From positions 5,680 to 69,679 of the forward strand of contig CALRQL020000019.1 in the NCBI GenBank assembly GCA_943370295.1: a DNA stretch of 64,000 nt, given 5' to 3'. Shown here in pieces: positions 1-8,861 of the stretch (positions are counted from its first letter, which is position 1; each line of letters starts with the position of its first letter). The position numbers and the translations under genes are program-made. Under the pieces are notes generated by a model that was given only the letters and a program-made list of their open reading frames with translations, made no database searches and was not told the origin of the DNA. This stretch comes from SB11 sp943370295. GTDB lineage: Bacteria > Bacteroidota > Bacteroidia > UBA8524.

Positions 1-120
1 ACACTGAGGCCTGAACCACATAGATTTTGAAGAAACAAGAAGCGGCTCTGCTCTTCTTTGTGCATTTAATGCAGTTATTCCCAATAGGATTACTACTGCA
101 AGGGTGGTTAGTTTTTTCAT
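1..120 (-). CDS. Exported protein, N-terminal fragment (cut by window edge)
   Basis: An open frame begins with ATG at 120 and runs leftward off the window. The 40 visible residues start MKKLTTLAVVILLGITALNA followed by QRR. This is a short basic N-terminus, a hydrophobic stretch and an ALNA-Q cleavage site, which is a classical Sec signal peptide. Nothing of the mature domain beyond about 20 residues is visible, so no family can be named. The frame falls below a 60-residue cut-off only because the window edge truncates it. Confidence 0.6.
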   Translation of the reverse strand, partial: MKKLTTLAVVILLGITALNAQRRAEPLLVSSKSMWFRPQC

Positions 121-216
121 TAAGACCTCTTTACTTTATAACGGTAAAGAGCCTTTTTTATTAGGCTTTTTTATCGAAAAGATAATAGTGGTGTGGGGGG
201 GTGTACCAAAAGTCAT

Positions 217-309
217 GGGGTTAAAACCCCGTGTTATCAAAATTACCTACCTGCAAAGGACTTAAGTCCTTTGCAGGTAGGTAATTACAAAAGCAGTGGA
301 TTTTAATCC
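217..309. repeat. Cluster of three short palindromes, one a perfect 46-bp palindrome
   Basis: Three inverted repeats stand side by side in the gap between the partial exported gene and the acetyltransferase. GGGGTTAAAACCCC lies at 217-230. A perfect palindrome of 23+23 bases with centre GGACTTAAGTCC fills 241-286. GGATTTTAATCC lies at 298-309. All have TTAA or TTTTAA at the centre, like the hairpins at 2506-2833, so they appear to belong to one dispersed family. Confidence 0.7.
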
Positions 310-323
310 GTTGCAAATACGGT

Positions 324-752
324 TTAGCGTATCAATTTCAACAGCAATGTTTTAGCAGCAAATGTTTGCTTGCAGTACCCTATTTTTTGTTTGATTTCAG
401 CAGGGAGGGTATCGTTTATTTCAGCATCGCTAAAACCACAACTTTTATAAAATCCCTCAAGGTGTGCAAAGGGAATGCAATACACGGTTCTCCCTTCGGG
501 GGCTTGTTGCAGCAAGTGCATTACAATAGCTCGGGCAATGCCTTTACCGCGTTGGCTTTCATCCACATACATCCCCCCAAGTTCGTAGCTTTCGTCTGCA
601 AGGGTTATCAGCCTTCCTACACCAAACAAGTTGTTGCCTTCTTCGGCAATGGCTACATACTCCTTCTCATATACCGAAGGTAAAAAATCAATTTGCTTAT
701 AAATATTGTTCACCCAATCCATATCGGCGGGCAGGGCCTTGCGCATTATCAT
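324..752 (-). CDS. GNAT family N-acetyltransferase
   Basis: This 142-residue protein belongs to the GNAT fold, which transfers an acetyl group from acetyl-CoA to an amine. The acetyl-CoA pyrophosphate-binding motif is visible as QRGKGIA at residues 67-73, preceded by the beta-strand segment YELGGMYVDE. The C-terminal motif FYKSCGF (101-107) is the usual GNAT strand with Tyr. The substrate cannot be told from sequence. ATG codons occur at residues 1 and 3, and either could be the start. The gene follows the lipoprotein gene by 3 bases on the same strand, so the two are probably co-transcribed. Confidence 0.8.
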   Translation of the reverse strand: MIMRKALPADMDWVNNIYKQIDFLPSVYEKEYVAIAEEGNNLFGVGRLITLADESYELGGMYVDESQRGKGIARAIVMHLLQQAPEGRTVYCIPFAHLEGFYKSCGFSDAEINDTLPAEIKQKIGYCKQTFAAKTLLLKLIR

Positions 753-755
753 TCT

Positions 756-1328
756 CTATTTTTCTTGTTCAATATCTTCAATGGCCGGCAAACTATCCGT
801 ATTATCTGTCAGCAAAAACTGATGTCTTTTTGCAAACGCCTTTTGTGCCGCAATCAAATCGTTTTGGTACTTCAAATTTTTCCGGTCAATCTCAATTGCC
901 AGTTCTTCTAAGCGCTTTTGTTTAATGTCCAAATCATTATCAAACCCGTCAGAAGCATCAATACTGGTTATTACTTCCAGTGCTTCTTTCCAATGGAAAA
1001 CATATAGTTTCCGTTCGGCCTCATAGTATTTTAGCGCAGCCATCCAAAACTCCTCATCGTTTGCATAAGGGCCTTCGGCTTTTAGTAAAGCAATAGCACT
1101 ATCACAAAGACTTACACAACGTAGCCTGATTTTTTCAGCCTGCTCATATTCATAGTTTCCTACGGCAGTATTCAAATCATCCACAGCATTAATAAATGCG
1201 CTTTGCCTGCCGATTAACTTCTCGTTATAGGCGGCGGCACTTTCACCGGTTGTTTTCTTGCCGGTGCCATTACCACAGGCAGCCAGCAGCAATAGTAAGC
1301 AAGTGGTGGTTAATATTCTTATATCCAT
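756..1328 (-). CDS. Small lipoprotein of unknown function
   Basis: The frame is open to 1412, but the ATG at 1328 starts a typical lipoprotein signal (MDIRILTTTCLLLLLAAC) with the lipobox LAAC and Gly-Asn after the cysteine, so I take that start, giving about 190 residues. The mature part is mostly charged and alpha-helical, with long stretches suited to coiled coils (for example around QAEKIRLR and KQKRLEELAIEIDRKNLKYQ). No domain is recognised. It is probably anchored in the envelope. The acetyltransferase gene follows after 3 bases. Confidence 0.65.
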   Translation of the reverse strand: MDIRILTTTCLLLLLAACGNGTGKKTTGESAAAYNEKLIGRQSAFINAVDDLNTAVGNYEYEQAEKIRLRCVSLCDSAIALLKAEGPYANDEEFWMAALKYYEAERKLYVFHWKEALEVITSIDASDGFDNDLDIKQKRLEELAIEIDRKNLKYQNDLIAAQKAFAKRHQFLLTDNTDSLPAIEDIEQEK

Positions 1329-1541
1329 TTTCAGAGCAGGATAAATCAGTTGTGAATATAAGCGTAAAAGACAAAAATGTGTTAATTGATGATGCTTACG
1401 GAGCAACAACATTCTTTATTTCTTAGTGCAATGCAATTACCCAATCGCCTAAAATCAGCATCCCTGGGTCAGTTTTTTAAAGAAACTGTTTGGGCAACAC
1501 TGATGTTTGCCCAAACAGCAAATGGTAGCTATAAATAGTGT

Positions 1542-2420
1542 TTATGCGCTGGCTGCTTCGGCCTCGGGGGCAATCTTTTTCACCAAGCCTTGCAATACTT
1601 TACCGGGACCCACCTCAGTAAAGTGAGTAGCACCGTCAATAACCATTGCTTGTACGCTTTGTGTCCAACGTACAGGAGCGGTTAATTGTGCCACAAGGTT
1701 TTTCTTAATCTCATCAGGATTGAAAATTGCACTTGCGGTAACGTTTTGGTATACAGGGCAAATAGGGTTGCTAAAACGGGTACTTTCAATAGCAGCCGCC
1801 AATTCTTCGCGGGCAGGTTCCATCAACGGTGAGTGGAACGCACCACCCACATTAAGTACCAATGCACGTTTGGCACCGGCTGCTTTTAGTGCTTCGCAAG
1901 CGGCGTTCACGGCTTCAACCTCGCCAGATATTACCAATTGGCCGGGGCAGTTGTAGTTAGCGGGTACTACCACGCCGTTTATCCCTGCGCAAATTTCTTC
2001 AACTTTGGCATCGTCTAATCCCAAAATGGCAGCCATTGTGCTGGGTTTAATATCACAAGCTTTTTGCATGGCAAAGGCACGTTTGGCAACCAATGCCAAA
2101 CCGTCTTCAAAGCTCAATGTTCCATTAGCTACAAGGGCTGAAAATTCGCCCAATGAGTGACCGGCAACCATATCGGGTTTAAAGCTTTCGCCCAAGGTTT
2201 TTGCCAATATTACTGAGTGCAAAAAGATGGCGGGTTGGGTAACGCGGGTTTCTTTCAACGCCTCTTCGGTACCTTCAAACATTTCATCGGTAATACGGAA
2301 GCCTAATATGCCGTTGGCCTCGTTAAAAAGGTTGCGGGCTAAGTCGTTGGTCTCAAACAAATCTTTGCCCATGCCCACAAACTGTGCGCCTTGGCCGGGG
2401 AAAACGTATGCTTTTTTCAT
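1542..2420 (-). CDS. fabD: Malonyl-CoA:ACP transacylase (FabD)
   Basis: FabD moves the malonyl group from CoA to acyl carrier protein, the entry step of type II fatty-acid synthesis in the cytoplasm. The protein starts MKKAYVFPGQGAQFVGMG, the standard FabD N-terminus, so the ATG at 2420 is chosen over the one 30 bases upstream; this gives 292 residues, the usual length. The nucleophile motif GHSLGE lies at residues 87-92 (Ser89), the substrate-binding QKACDIKPSTMAA region near 120-131, and the catalytic His in GAFHSPLM at about 196. No other fatty-acid gene adjoins it. Confidence 0.95.
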   Translation of the reverse strand: MKKAYVFPGQGAQFVGMGKDLFETNDLARNLFNEANGILGFRITDEMFEGTEEALKETRVTQPAIFLHSVILAKTLGESFKPDMVAGHSLGEFSALVANGTLSFEDGLALVAKRAFAMQKACDIKPSTMAAILGLDDAKVEEICAGINGVVVPANYNCPGQLVISGEVEAVNAACEALKAAGAKRALVLNVGGAFHSPLMEPAREELAAAIESTRFSNPICPVYQNVTASAIFNPDEIKKNLVAQLTAPVRWTQSVQAMVIDGATHFTEVGPGKVLQGLVKKIAPEAEAASA

Positions 2421-2505
2421 TGGTGTGAATTTGAGGGCAAAATTAGGCATTTTGTGGTATTGTGTATCATGGAGTGCCGAAGGTTTAAACTGCGGGCATT
2501 CCCGA

Positions 2506-2833
2506 CGGGTATAAAACCCGCATCTATTGATAGGGCTTGTCTCGAATGGTTTAAAACCATTCCGGCCGCTGCGCTTTATTCTTATGCCGCAAAGGCACTA
2601 AGACACGAAGCAGATATAAATTAGGGAACTTTGTGACTTTGCGACTCCGTGGCAAAAACAAATAAAGATGCGCTTGCGCTGCGCTTTCTCAATAACGACA
2701 GGTTTTATACATGTCGCAACCAAACGTGCATCACGACGGGTATAAAACCCGCCTCTATTGATAGGGTGCACCCCGAATGGTTTAAAACCATTCGGGATGG
2801 TGTTAGCAAAAGCCCTGAATTTTATATTCAGGG
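2506..2833. repeat. Duplicated hairpin repeats with TATAAAA/TTTAAAA loops; no gene between 2421 and 2885
   Basis: Between fabD and the next gene lie two copies of one composite repeat. Each begins with CGGGTATAAAACCCG (2506-2520 and 2737-2751), continues with TCTATTGATAGGG, and ends with a hairpin around GAATGGTTTAAAACCATTC (2544-2562 and 2775-2793). A further hairpin, CCCTGAAT-TTTAT-ATTCAGGG, lies at 2813-2833. Open frames crossing this stretch are low-complexity by-products. The family resembles the palindromes at 217-309 and the degraded copy at 20628-20722. Confidence 0.75.
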
Positions 2834-2885
2834 TAAGTAAGTTTTAAAGGCAACAAACTGCATATTTGCCACGTTTGAAAAGGCA

Positions 2886-3830
2886 ATGAACAGGACAAAG
2901 ACCTTTTACCTGCTTATTTTTAGTTTGTTTACGGTGTGCTGCGCAGGACAAGCAGCATACAACGGTCCCTATTTGGAGGCGTTGGTAAAATACAATTACA
3001 GCAACGGTGAACAGAATGAAAACCCCGGTTGGGGCTTGGGATTTAGAATAGATACCGCCGGTCGTCGCTATGTGGTGATTGCCAACGACGGATGGCTTAC
3101 CAAATCGGAGTTTTTTTATGACAGTATAACAGGTCATGTAACCCGCGAGGTATCGCTGCAACTGGCAACAGGCGTGCGGCATATTTATAATTATTTGTAC
3201 GGTTGGGAAGGGGATGATACCCTGATAAGCCACCGCAGCGATTACGGACTTACCACTACCTACATCTATCAAAATAAGCTGTTACAAAGCGTTGAGAAGG
3301 TGTATTTAGGCACTGTGTGTAAGATTGTCAATCAAAAGCCTGCTGAAAAAGGCGTTGAATTGCCCGAAAATACTACCTGTTTTGAGCGTGTTACTTTTTA
3401 CCGCGACCCTTCGGGGAATATTACCGGACGGAGGTTTGCCTACTACTATTCACAGTTTAATGCACTACCTGAGCGGGAGTATATCGAAAACTACCACCGA
3501 AACAAACAGGGACTTATTGATACAGTGTTTATTGGCAATGCAGGCAAAGGAATTGTGATGGCTTTTGACTATGATAAAAAGGGGCGTATGTTGCAAGCTA
3601 ACCGCAAACACGAAAACGTAGAGAAGTACGAAACGTGGGTAATGAAGTACAAGTGCAACGGCTTGCTAAAAAAAGTCACTTATCGCGATTATCCTGTAAA
3701 AGAATGGGTAGATAAATACCGCTGGAAGAAGCATCACTGGAAAAAAGAATACCCTATTATCCCGCATTTGTCGAATTTTATCAGCAGCTATGAACTAAAA
3801 CTGGCCGAAGATTTCTATTTTGGCTATTGA
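2886..3830 (+). CDS. Exported protein of unknown function
   Basis: This is a 314-residue protein starting MNRTKTFYLLIFSLFTVCCA with G-Q-A-A following, which reads as a Sec signal peptide, or a lipoprotein signal with Cys18 or Cys19. The mature part is rich in aromatic residues and alternating beta-type segments (for example YNYLYGWEGDDTLISHR and YDKKGRMLQANRKHEN). These resemble RHS/YD-like beta-hairpins, as in many Bacteroidota surface proteins, but no domain is firmly recognised. A second exported gene starts 9 bases after its stop on the same strand, so the pair is likely one transcription unit. Confidence 0.6.
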   Translation: MNRTKTFYLLIFSLFTVCCAGQAAYNGPYLEALVKYNYSNGEQNENPGWGLGFRIDTAGRRYVVIANDGWLTKSEFFYDSITGHVTREVSLQLATGVRHIYNYLYGWEGDDTLISHRSDYGLTTTYIYQNKLLQSVEKVYLGTVCKIVNQKPAEKGVELPENTTCFERVTFYRDPSGNITGRRFAYYYSQFNALPEREYIENYHRNKQGLIDTVFIGNAGKGIVMAFDYDKKGRMLQANRKHENVEKYETWVMKYKCNGLLKKVTYRDYPVKEWVDKYRWKKHHWKKEYPIIPHLSNFISSYELKLAEDFYFGY

Positions 3831-3839
3831 AAACTGTAT

Positions 3840-4595
3840 ATGAAAAACCTATTATTAGCATTCACTGCCGCACTGGTTTGGTCGGCTTGCAGCTATCAGG
3901 TGCAGGTATTAACCGTAAACGCTGATTTCGCTCAACAAGATACCTTACTGCGTTATAGCAACGATACGTTTGAAATAGTGTATAACATCTATGGCAAAAA
4001 CGGACAACTATCGTTTATTGTGTTTAACAAATCAAATGTACCCTTGTACATAGACTGGAAGCGAAGCGCGTTTATCCGTGGTATGCAGAAGCAGGATTAT
4101 TGGGACGGCGATATAATAATCAACACACAAACCACGGCCGACTATAACATTTCGTGGTTATCTGCGTATTCACAAAGAAAATACTATACCCAAGGCGTAA
4201 TGACCCAACAGGAGCAGATAACTTTTATCCCGCCCCGTACAGCTGTTACAATGTCTAAATTCAATATCAGTCCTCCTATCCACGCCAAAGGCACGAATGA
4301 GAAAGTAGTAAGTAAAAGCTATAAAAAGAGGGGGACAACAAAGGTGCATGAGGTAGCATTTACCAAAGAAAACAGTCCGGTTAGTTTCAGAAACTTTTTA
4401 ACGCTATCCCTTAAGCATGATTTCTCAGAGGAATTTTATGTGGATCACCAATTTTGGGTATCACAATCCATTAAAATGGCTAAAAAGCAATACGAGGGAA
4501 TGTCTGTTTTGGTAGAAGATGCAGATGCTATCTATGTTGATTATGCATATCCATATCGCAAGCCCAATGTGTATTTCACATATCCTGTTGAATAA
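3840..4595 (+). CDS. Lipoprotein of unknown function
   Basis: This 251-residue protein has a clear lipoprotein signal: MKNLLLAFTAALVWSAC followed by Ser-Tyr. The lipobox is WSAC, with the lipidated Cys at residue 17. The rest is predicted mainly beta and contains no motif I recognise. It follows the exported gene at 2886-3830 by 9 bases and converges on the minus-strand gene ending at 4601, with only 5 bases between the two stops. An envelope location is inferred from the signal alone. Confidence 0.65.
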   Translation: MKNLLLAFTAALVWSACSYQVQVLTVNADFAQQDTLLRYSNDTFEIVYNIYGKNGQLSFIVFNKSNVPLYIDWKRSAFIRGMQKQDYWDGDIIINTQTTADYNISWLSAYSQRKYYTQGVMTQQEQITFIPPRTAVTMSKFNISPPIHAKGTNEKVVSKSYKKRGTTKVHEVAFTKENSPVSFRNFLTLSLKHDFSEEFYVDHQFWVSQSIKMAKKQYEGMSVLVEDADAIYVDYAYPYRKPNVYFTYPVE

Positions 4596-4600
4596 GCAAG

Positions 4601-6028
4601 TTACTTAATCAATACTCTTTCGGTAAGCAAACGGTCTTTGTAGCGCACCTTTACCGTGTACTCACCGGCAGGCTGGCCAACGTAATCAAACGGGTGATAA
4701 AAGTACCCTTTCTTGTTCAGCGTAACCATTTGACTACTTACAGATACCCCAGCTACGGTTTGCATTTCCACCTGCATACTGTCGCCTTCGGCGGCAGCTA
4801 CCTTAGCTATCACGTGTACCTTGCCGTTTAAGTAGTTGGGGTATGCATACAACTTTTCGGTTGTTTTATCCTCCATGCGGGTTCTGGTTTTTTGCAGCTC
4901 ATAGCACTCACGGTAAGCTGCAATATATCGATCGCCAAAAAACACATCCTCACTTGCATTTTGGTACACCTGATAGATAAACTCTTCAAAATTGGGAGTA
5001 AGTACCTCGCTACGGCCTACCAGCACCCGTTGTGTGCTAAGCGGCAACGGCTCTATTTGTAGCGGCAAAATGGCATCGGTAACAGGGCGGGGTACAATCC
5101 AAAACACCTTTAAGCCGGGTACATCAAAATAGCTGTGTTGCCATGTTTTCAGCATTGCTTCCGCCTCATCCTTATACAAACCAGCAGCTACCAACGCATT
5201 TTTAAAGTTGGTTTTCACCCGTTCCACCGTCAATCCTTGCACCGCTTTGGGGTACATGGTTACCATTACTCCCTTGCCCATGCTGCCAGCCCACCAAATT
5301 TCAGCAGGGCCGTTCATAGGTTTGTGGTACACCATAGCGTACATAACTTCATTGCTACTGCTATTGTTAGTAATGGCAAACAAACCATGCTCGTTAAAAT
5401 AGGTTTTCATTTGCACCTCAAAATTACCAATGCCTCTATAAAACAAGTACTTTTCAGTTTGGGCAAGCGTGTCTTTTGTGGTTATCAGGTTTGATTTTGT
5501 AGCCCTCGGGCTCATCCATACAGGACTGTTTAGTGCCAGTTCGGTATATTTTTCGGCAATGCCCGGTTTTTGTAAATGTCCTGCCCACTCAATAAATCCT
5601 TCTTGCGCACCGCCTGTAAAATCAATGGGTTCAGTACATTTAGTGATACTTTCGCTACCGCCGCTGCGTTGCGGGTACCATTGGCTGATAACCCCGCCCT
5701 TAAACCCAACTTTCACTTTCACATCCATTTCTTTGGGAGAGTAAAAGTATAGCACTGGCGTTTCCATTTTCACGGTTACGTTTTTCAACTCGCAGTTTTT
5801 CGGGGTGATTATTTTGGCTTGAGAATCTGTAGCACCGCGCATATCCAAATTATATACAAAAGGAGGTAGTGCCTCTTCGTCAAGATACAACCCTGTAAGT
5901 TGTTTCCCGCCCGATGTGGTTAGCGATGTAAAAGTACCCCATTCATGCACCGTAATAATGGAATCGTTTTGGGCAAAAGCCCCCAAGAAACAAACTATTG
6001 AGAAGAAACTAAAAACCGTTTTTTTCAT
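4601..6028 (-). CDS. Secreted protein of unknown function
   Basis: This is a 475-residue protein with signal peptide MKKTVFSFFSIVCFLGAFAQ. The mature N-terminus has the string HEWGTFTSL, which I remember from conserved secreted proteins of unknown role but cannot assign. The last 80 residues form a beta-sandwich-like tail ending GEYTVKVRYKDRLLTERVLIK. Its pattern (G-Y-F-Y-H-P, G-x-Y-T-V-K-V) resembles the end of a T9SS C-terminal domain but lacks the usual YPNP opening. Secretion is therefore likely and the route uncertain. The gene is divergent from gyrB, with 265 bases between. Confidence 0.55.
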   Translation of the reverse strand: MKKTVFSFFSIVCFLGAFAQNDSIITVHEWGTFTSLTTSGGKQLTGLYLDEEALPPFVYNLDMRGATDSQAKIITPKNCELKNVTVKMETPVLYFYSPKEMDVKVKVGFKGGVISQWYPQRSGGSESITKCTEPIDFTGGAQEGFIEWAGHLQKPGIAEKYTELALNSPVWMSPRATKSNLITTKDTLAQTEKYLFYRGIGNFEVQMKTYFNEHGLFAITNNSSSNEVMYAMVYHKPMNGPAEIWWAGSMGKGVMVTMYPKAVQGLTVERVKTNFKNALVAAGLYKDEAEAMLKTWQHSYFDVPGLKVFWIVPRPVTDAILPLQIEPLPLSTQRVLVGRSEVLTPNFEEFIYQVYQNASEDVFFGDRYIAAYRECYELQKTRTRMEDKTTEKLYAYPNYLNGKVHVIAKVAAAEGDSMQVEMQTVAGVSVSSQMVTLNKKGYFYHPFDYVGQPAGEYTVKVRYKDRLLTERVLIK

Positions 6029-6189
6029 ACCACGACAAAACCTGAGGCCGAAAGGTAGAAAATTGCAGGGTATTTTAAGAAATGACCATGATAATTTTAC
6101 ACTTTACGGATATGGTATAAGTTTTCATAAGTACATTTCTAGCATAACTTTTGCATGTATAGGGCGGTGCTATTACTGACTGCCAGAAC

Positions 6190-6211
6190 ATATCCACAAG
6201 TGCGTGGATAA
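6190..6211. promoter_or_regulatory. Pair of facing DnaA-box-like sites upstream of gyrB
   Basis: ATATCCACA (6190-6198) and CGTGGATAA (6203-6211) are each 8 of 9 matches to the DnaA box TTATCCACA, on opposite strands. They form the inverted repeat TATCCAC-AAGTGC-GTGGATA about 90 bases before the gyrB start. They may be a DnaA or other regulator site. No AT-rich unwinding region or dnaA gene is seen that would make this an origin. Confidence 0.35.
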
Positions 6212-6293
6212 TTGGGTGCTCAAAACCCGTGCAAACCTTTGAATATTCAGCGTTTAGAGGTATTTTTACAGACTATTTTTCAATAAAAGAGAT

Positions 6294-8252
6294 ATGAGTG
6301 AAGCAGCTATGGAAAAAAAAGATTACGGTGCCGATAATATTCAGGTACTTGAAGGTTTAGAAGCGGTGCGTAAGCGCCCTTCGATGTACATTGGTGATAC
6401 CGGAGTAAGAGGGTTACACCACTTAGTATATGAAGTAGTAGATAACTCTATTGATGAGGCATTAGCAGGGTATTGCAAAAACATTTTTGTAACCATACAT
6501 GAAAACAACGCGATTACCGTTCTTGATGACGGCCGCGGTATCCCCACAGGCATACACACAAAAGAAAACCGCAGCGCCCTTGAGGTGGTAATGACGGTTT
6601 TGCACGCCGGTGGTAAGTTTGATAAAGACACTTACAAAGTATCGGGCGGTTTGCACGGTGTGGGTGTTAGTTGCGTAAACGCACTTAGTACTGATTTGCG
6701 TGCTACTGTTTACGACGGAAAAGGCAAAATATGGCAACAGGAGTATAAAGAAGGTAAACCACAATACGATGTAAAAGTAATTGGTGAAACGGATAAAAGG
6801 GGAACTGAAATACACTTTGTACCCGATGCCACAATTTTTAGCACTACCGAGTATAATTTTGATACGCTGAGTGCACGTATGCGTGAACTGTCTTACCTAA
6901 ACAGGGGTATACGCATTACCATTAGCGATGAACGTGAAAAAGACGAAAACGGTACTGTAAAAACTGAAACCTTCTACTCTGAAGGTGGGTTAAAAGAATT
7001 TGTAGGCTACCTTGACGGTACCCGCGAAAAACTGATTCCGGAGCCGATATATGTTGAAGGTGAAAAAGCAGGTGTGCCTGTTGAAGTAGCGTTGCAATAC
7101 AACAATGGATACAGCGAAAACCTGCATTCGTATGTAAACAACATTAACACCATTGAGGGCGGTACACACGTTGCGGGTTTCCGCCGTGCGCTTACCCGTA
7201 CCTTAAAAGCATACGCCGATAAAGAAGGCTTGCTTAAAAACGTGAAATTTGAAATTAGCGGGGATGACTTCCGCGAAGGTTTAACCGGTGTTATCTCAGT
7301 AAAAGTGGCTGAACCTCAATTTGAAGGTCAGACCAAAACCAAACTGGGTAATAACGAAGTGATGGGAGCTGTTGACCAATGTGTGGGCGATATGCTGAAC
7401 AATTACCTTGAGGAAAATCCTAAAGAAGCCCGTATTATTATTAATAAAGTGGTGTTGGCAGCTACTGCACGCCATGCGGCCCGTAAAGCCCGCGAAATGG
7501 TGCAACGTAAAGGTGCTATGAGCGGCGCAGGCTTGCCCGGTAAATTATCAGACTGTGCAGAATCAGACCCCGGAAAATGTGAGATATTTTTGGTTGAGGG
7601 TGATTCAGCAGGCGGTACAGCCAAACAAGGCCGTAACCGTAATTTCCAAGCAATTTTACCCTTGCGTGGTAAGATTTTGAACGTTGAAAAAGCCCTTGAA
7701 CATAAGATTTACGAGAACGAGGAGATAAAAAATATGTTTACAGCGTTGGGCGTAACCATTGGTACTCCCGACGATGAAAAGGCACTGAATATTGAGAAGC
7801 TGCGTTATCATAAAGTGATTATTATGACGGATGCTGACGTGGACGGTAGCCACATCCGTACGCTGATATTAACCTTCTTCTTCCGCTACATGAAGGCTTT
7901 GGTTGATTTCGGGCATATTTACATTGCAACTCCACCGCTATACCTTGTGAAGAAAGGTAAAGAAGAGCGTTACTGCTGGACTGAGACCGAACGCGAAGCT
8001 GCGGTGCGCGAAATTGCCAAAGACGGTAAGCTGGAAAGCGTAAACGTGCAACGTTACAAAGGTTTGGGTGAGATGAACGCTGAACAGTTGTGGGAAACTA
8101 CCATGAACCCTGAAAAACGTACCTTGAAAAGGGTTACTTTGGAAAGCGTTGCAGAGGCCGACCACATCTTTAGTATGTTGATGGGTGATGAAGTACCACC
8201 CCGCCGTGAGTTTATTGAAAGCCACGCTAAGTACGCTAAGATTGATGCCTAA
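6294..8252 (+). CDS. gyrB: DNA gyrase subunit B
   Basis: GyrB is the ATPase subunit of gyrase, which introduces negative supercoils together with GyrA. The 652 residues follow the family order. The GHKL ATP site has EVVDNSIDEALAG (47-59), DDGRGIP (78-84) and GLHGVGVSCVNALS (119-132). The transducer domain follows, then the TOPRIM domain with EGDSAGG near 432-438 and the metal-binding TDADVDGSHIRTL near 511-523, then the tail QRYKGLGEMNAEQLWETTM. The length and motifs fit GyrB better than ParE of this phylum. Methionines at residues 1 and 6 could both start; the first is kept. A strong terminator follows at 8292. Confidence 0.96.
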   Translation: MSEAAMEKKDYGADNIQVLEGLEAVRKRPSMYIGDTGVRGLHHLVYEVVDNSIDEALAGYCKNIFVTIHENNAITVLDDGRGIPTGIHTKENRSALEVVMTVLHAGGKFDKDTYKVSGGLHGVGVSCVNALSTDLRATVYDGKGKIWQQEYKEGKPQYDVKVIGETDKRGTEIHFVPDATIFSTTEYNFDTLSARMRELSYLNRGIRITISDEREKDENGTVKTETFYSEGGLKEFVGYLDGTREKLIPEPIYVEGEKAGVPVEVALQYNNGYSENLHSYVNNINTIEGGTHVAGFRRALTRTLKAYADKEGLLKNVKFEISGDDFREGLTGVISVKVAEPQFEGQTKTKLGNNEVMGAVDQCVGDMLNNYLEENPKEARIIINKVVLAATARHAARKAREMVQRKGAMSGAGLPGKLSDCAESDPGKCEIFLVEGDSAGGTAKQGRNRNFQAILPLRGKILNVEKALEHKIYENEEIKNMFTALGVTIGTPDDEKALNIEKLRYHKVIIMTDADVDGSHIRTLILTFFFRYMKALVDFGHIYIATPPLYLVKKGKEERYCWTETEREAAVREIAKDGKLESVNVQRYKGLGEMNAEQLWETTMNPEKRTLKRVTLESVAEADHIFSMLMGDEVPPRREFIESHAKYAKIDA

Positions 8253-8291
8253 TTATTAGGTTATCAGAAATTAGTTAATCCGTATAAAACT

Positions 8292-8328
8292 AAAACCCCG
8301 TTGTTCACCAGTAGCAACGGGGTTTTTT
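8292..8328 (+). terminator. Rho-independent terminator of gyrB
   Basis: AAAACCCCGTTG pairs with CAACGGGGTTTT across an 11-base loop, followed by further T residues. It lies 40 bases after the gyrB stop codon. Confidence 0.85.
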
Positions 8329-8378
8329 ATTTGCTTCATTTCACAAATGCCTTCGCAACCGCTTTGCCTTACGCCTGC

Positions 8379-8487
8379 CAAGAGTGCGGTTGACTTGTCC
8401 TGAGCTTGCCAAAGAGTACGCGGCAAAGTTCTGAACTTGCCGAAGGGTGCGGCTGCAAAGTCCTGAGCCTGTCGAAGGAGTGCGGTA
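8379..8487. repeat. REP-type repeats (CTGAGC-TGTCGAAGG family), left of GIY-YIG gene
   Basis: Three imperfect tandem copies of TCCTGAGCTTGCCAAAG, TTCTGAACTTGCCGAAGG and TCCTGAGCCTGTCGAAGG occur, each followed by a purine-rich GTGCGG spacer. The inverted counterpart lies on the other side of the small nuclease gene at 8862-8890. Confidence 0.7.
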
Positions 8488-8528
8488 GGCTAAGATTTAC
8501 AATTACCAATAACTGCGTATTAACTGCA

Positions 8529-8831
8529 ATGAAACAATACGTTGTTTACATATTGCGCTGCGCGGATGAGTCCTATTATATTGGGTTTACAACAGATGTT
8601 GAGAGACGGCTTGCCGAACACCAAAATGGCAAGTATGAACGTGGTTATACATTTAGTCGCAGACCTGTTAGGTTGTTATATTTTGAATATTACGCAACCA
8701 AGCTACAGGCTACTTTGCGTGAAAAACAGTTGAAAGGTTGGAGTAGAGCAAAAAAGCAGGCTTTGATTGCTGAGAGCTATGAGCGTTTAGAACGCTTATC
8801 AAAAAACTATACCCAATTTCTAAAACTGTAA
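8529..8831 (+). CDS. GIY-YIG nuclease family protein (UPF0213 type)
   Basis: The frame is open from 8406, but the part before 8529 is translated repeat sequence. The ATG at 8529 starts MKQYVVYILRCADESYYIGF, exactly where single-domain GIY-YIG proteins begin. This gives 100 residues, the usual length. The core is VYILRC....YYIGFTTDVERRL: the first Tyr-Ile pair, then YIG with Arg in ERRL, and the Glu-bearing stretch ATLREKQLKGW. Family members cut DNA or act in repair, but the function of this small subgroup is unclear. The gene sits alone between inverted REP-type repeats, which suggests it travels or spreads with them. Confidence 0.85.
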   Translation: MKQYVVYILRCADESYYIGFTTDVERRLAEHQNGKYERGYTFSRRPVRLLYFEYYATKLQATLREKQLKGWSRAKKQALIAESYERLERLSKNYTQFLKL

Positions 8832-8861
8832 AATCATGGAGAGCTAATTGAGTCACGCCAG

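Noticed and set aside
2227..2840. Plus-strand frames opposite fabD and through the hairpin repeats
   Set aside because: Shadows of fabD or repeat translations with no independent support.
6029..6293. Chromosomal origin of replication upstream of gyrB
   Set aside because: Only two DnaA-like boxes, no AT-rich unwinding element, and no dnaA or parAB nearby.
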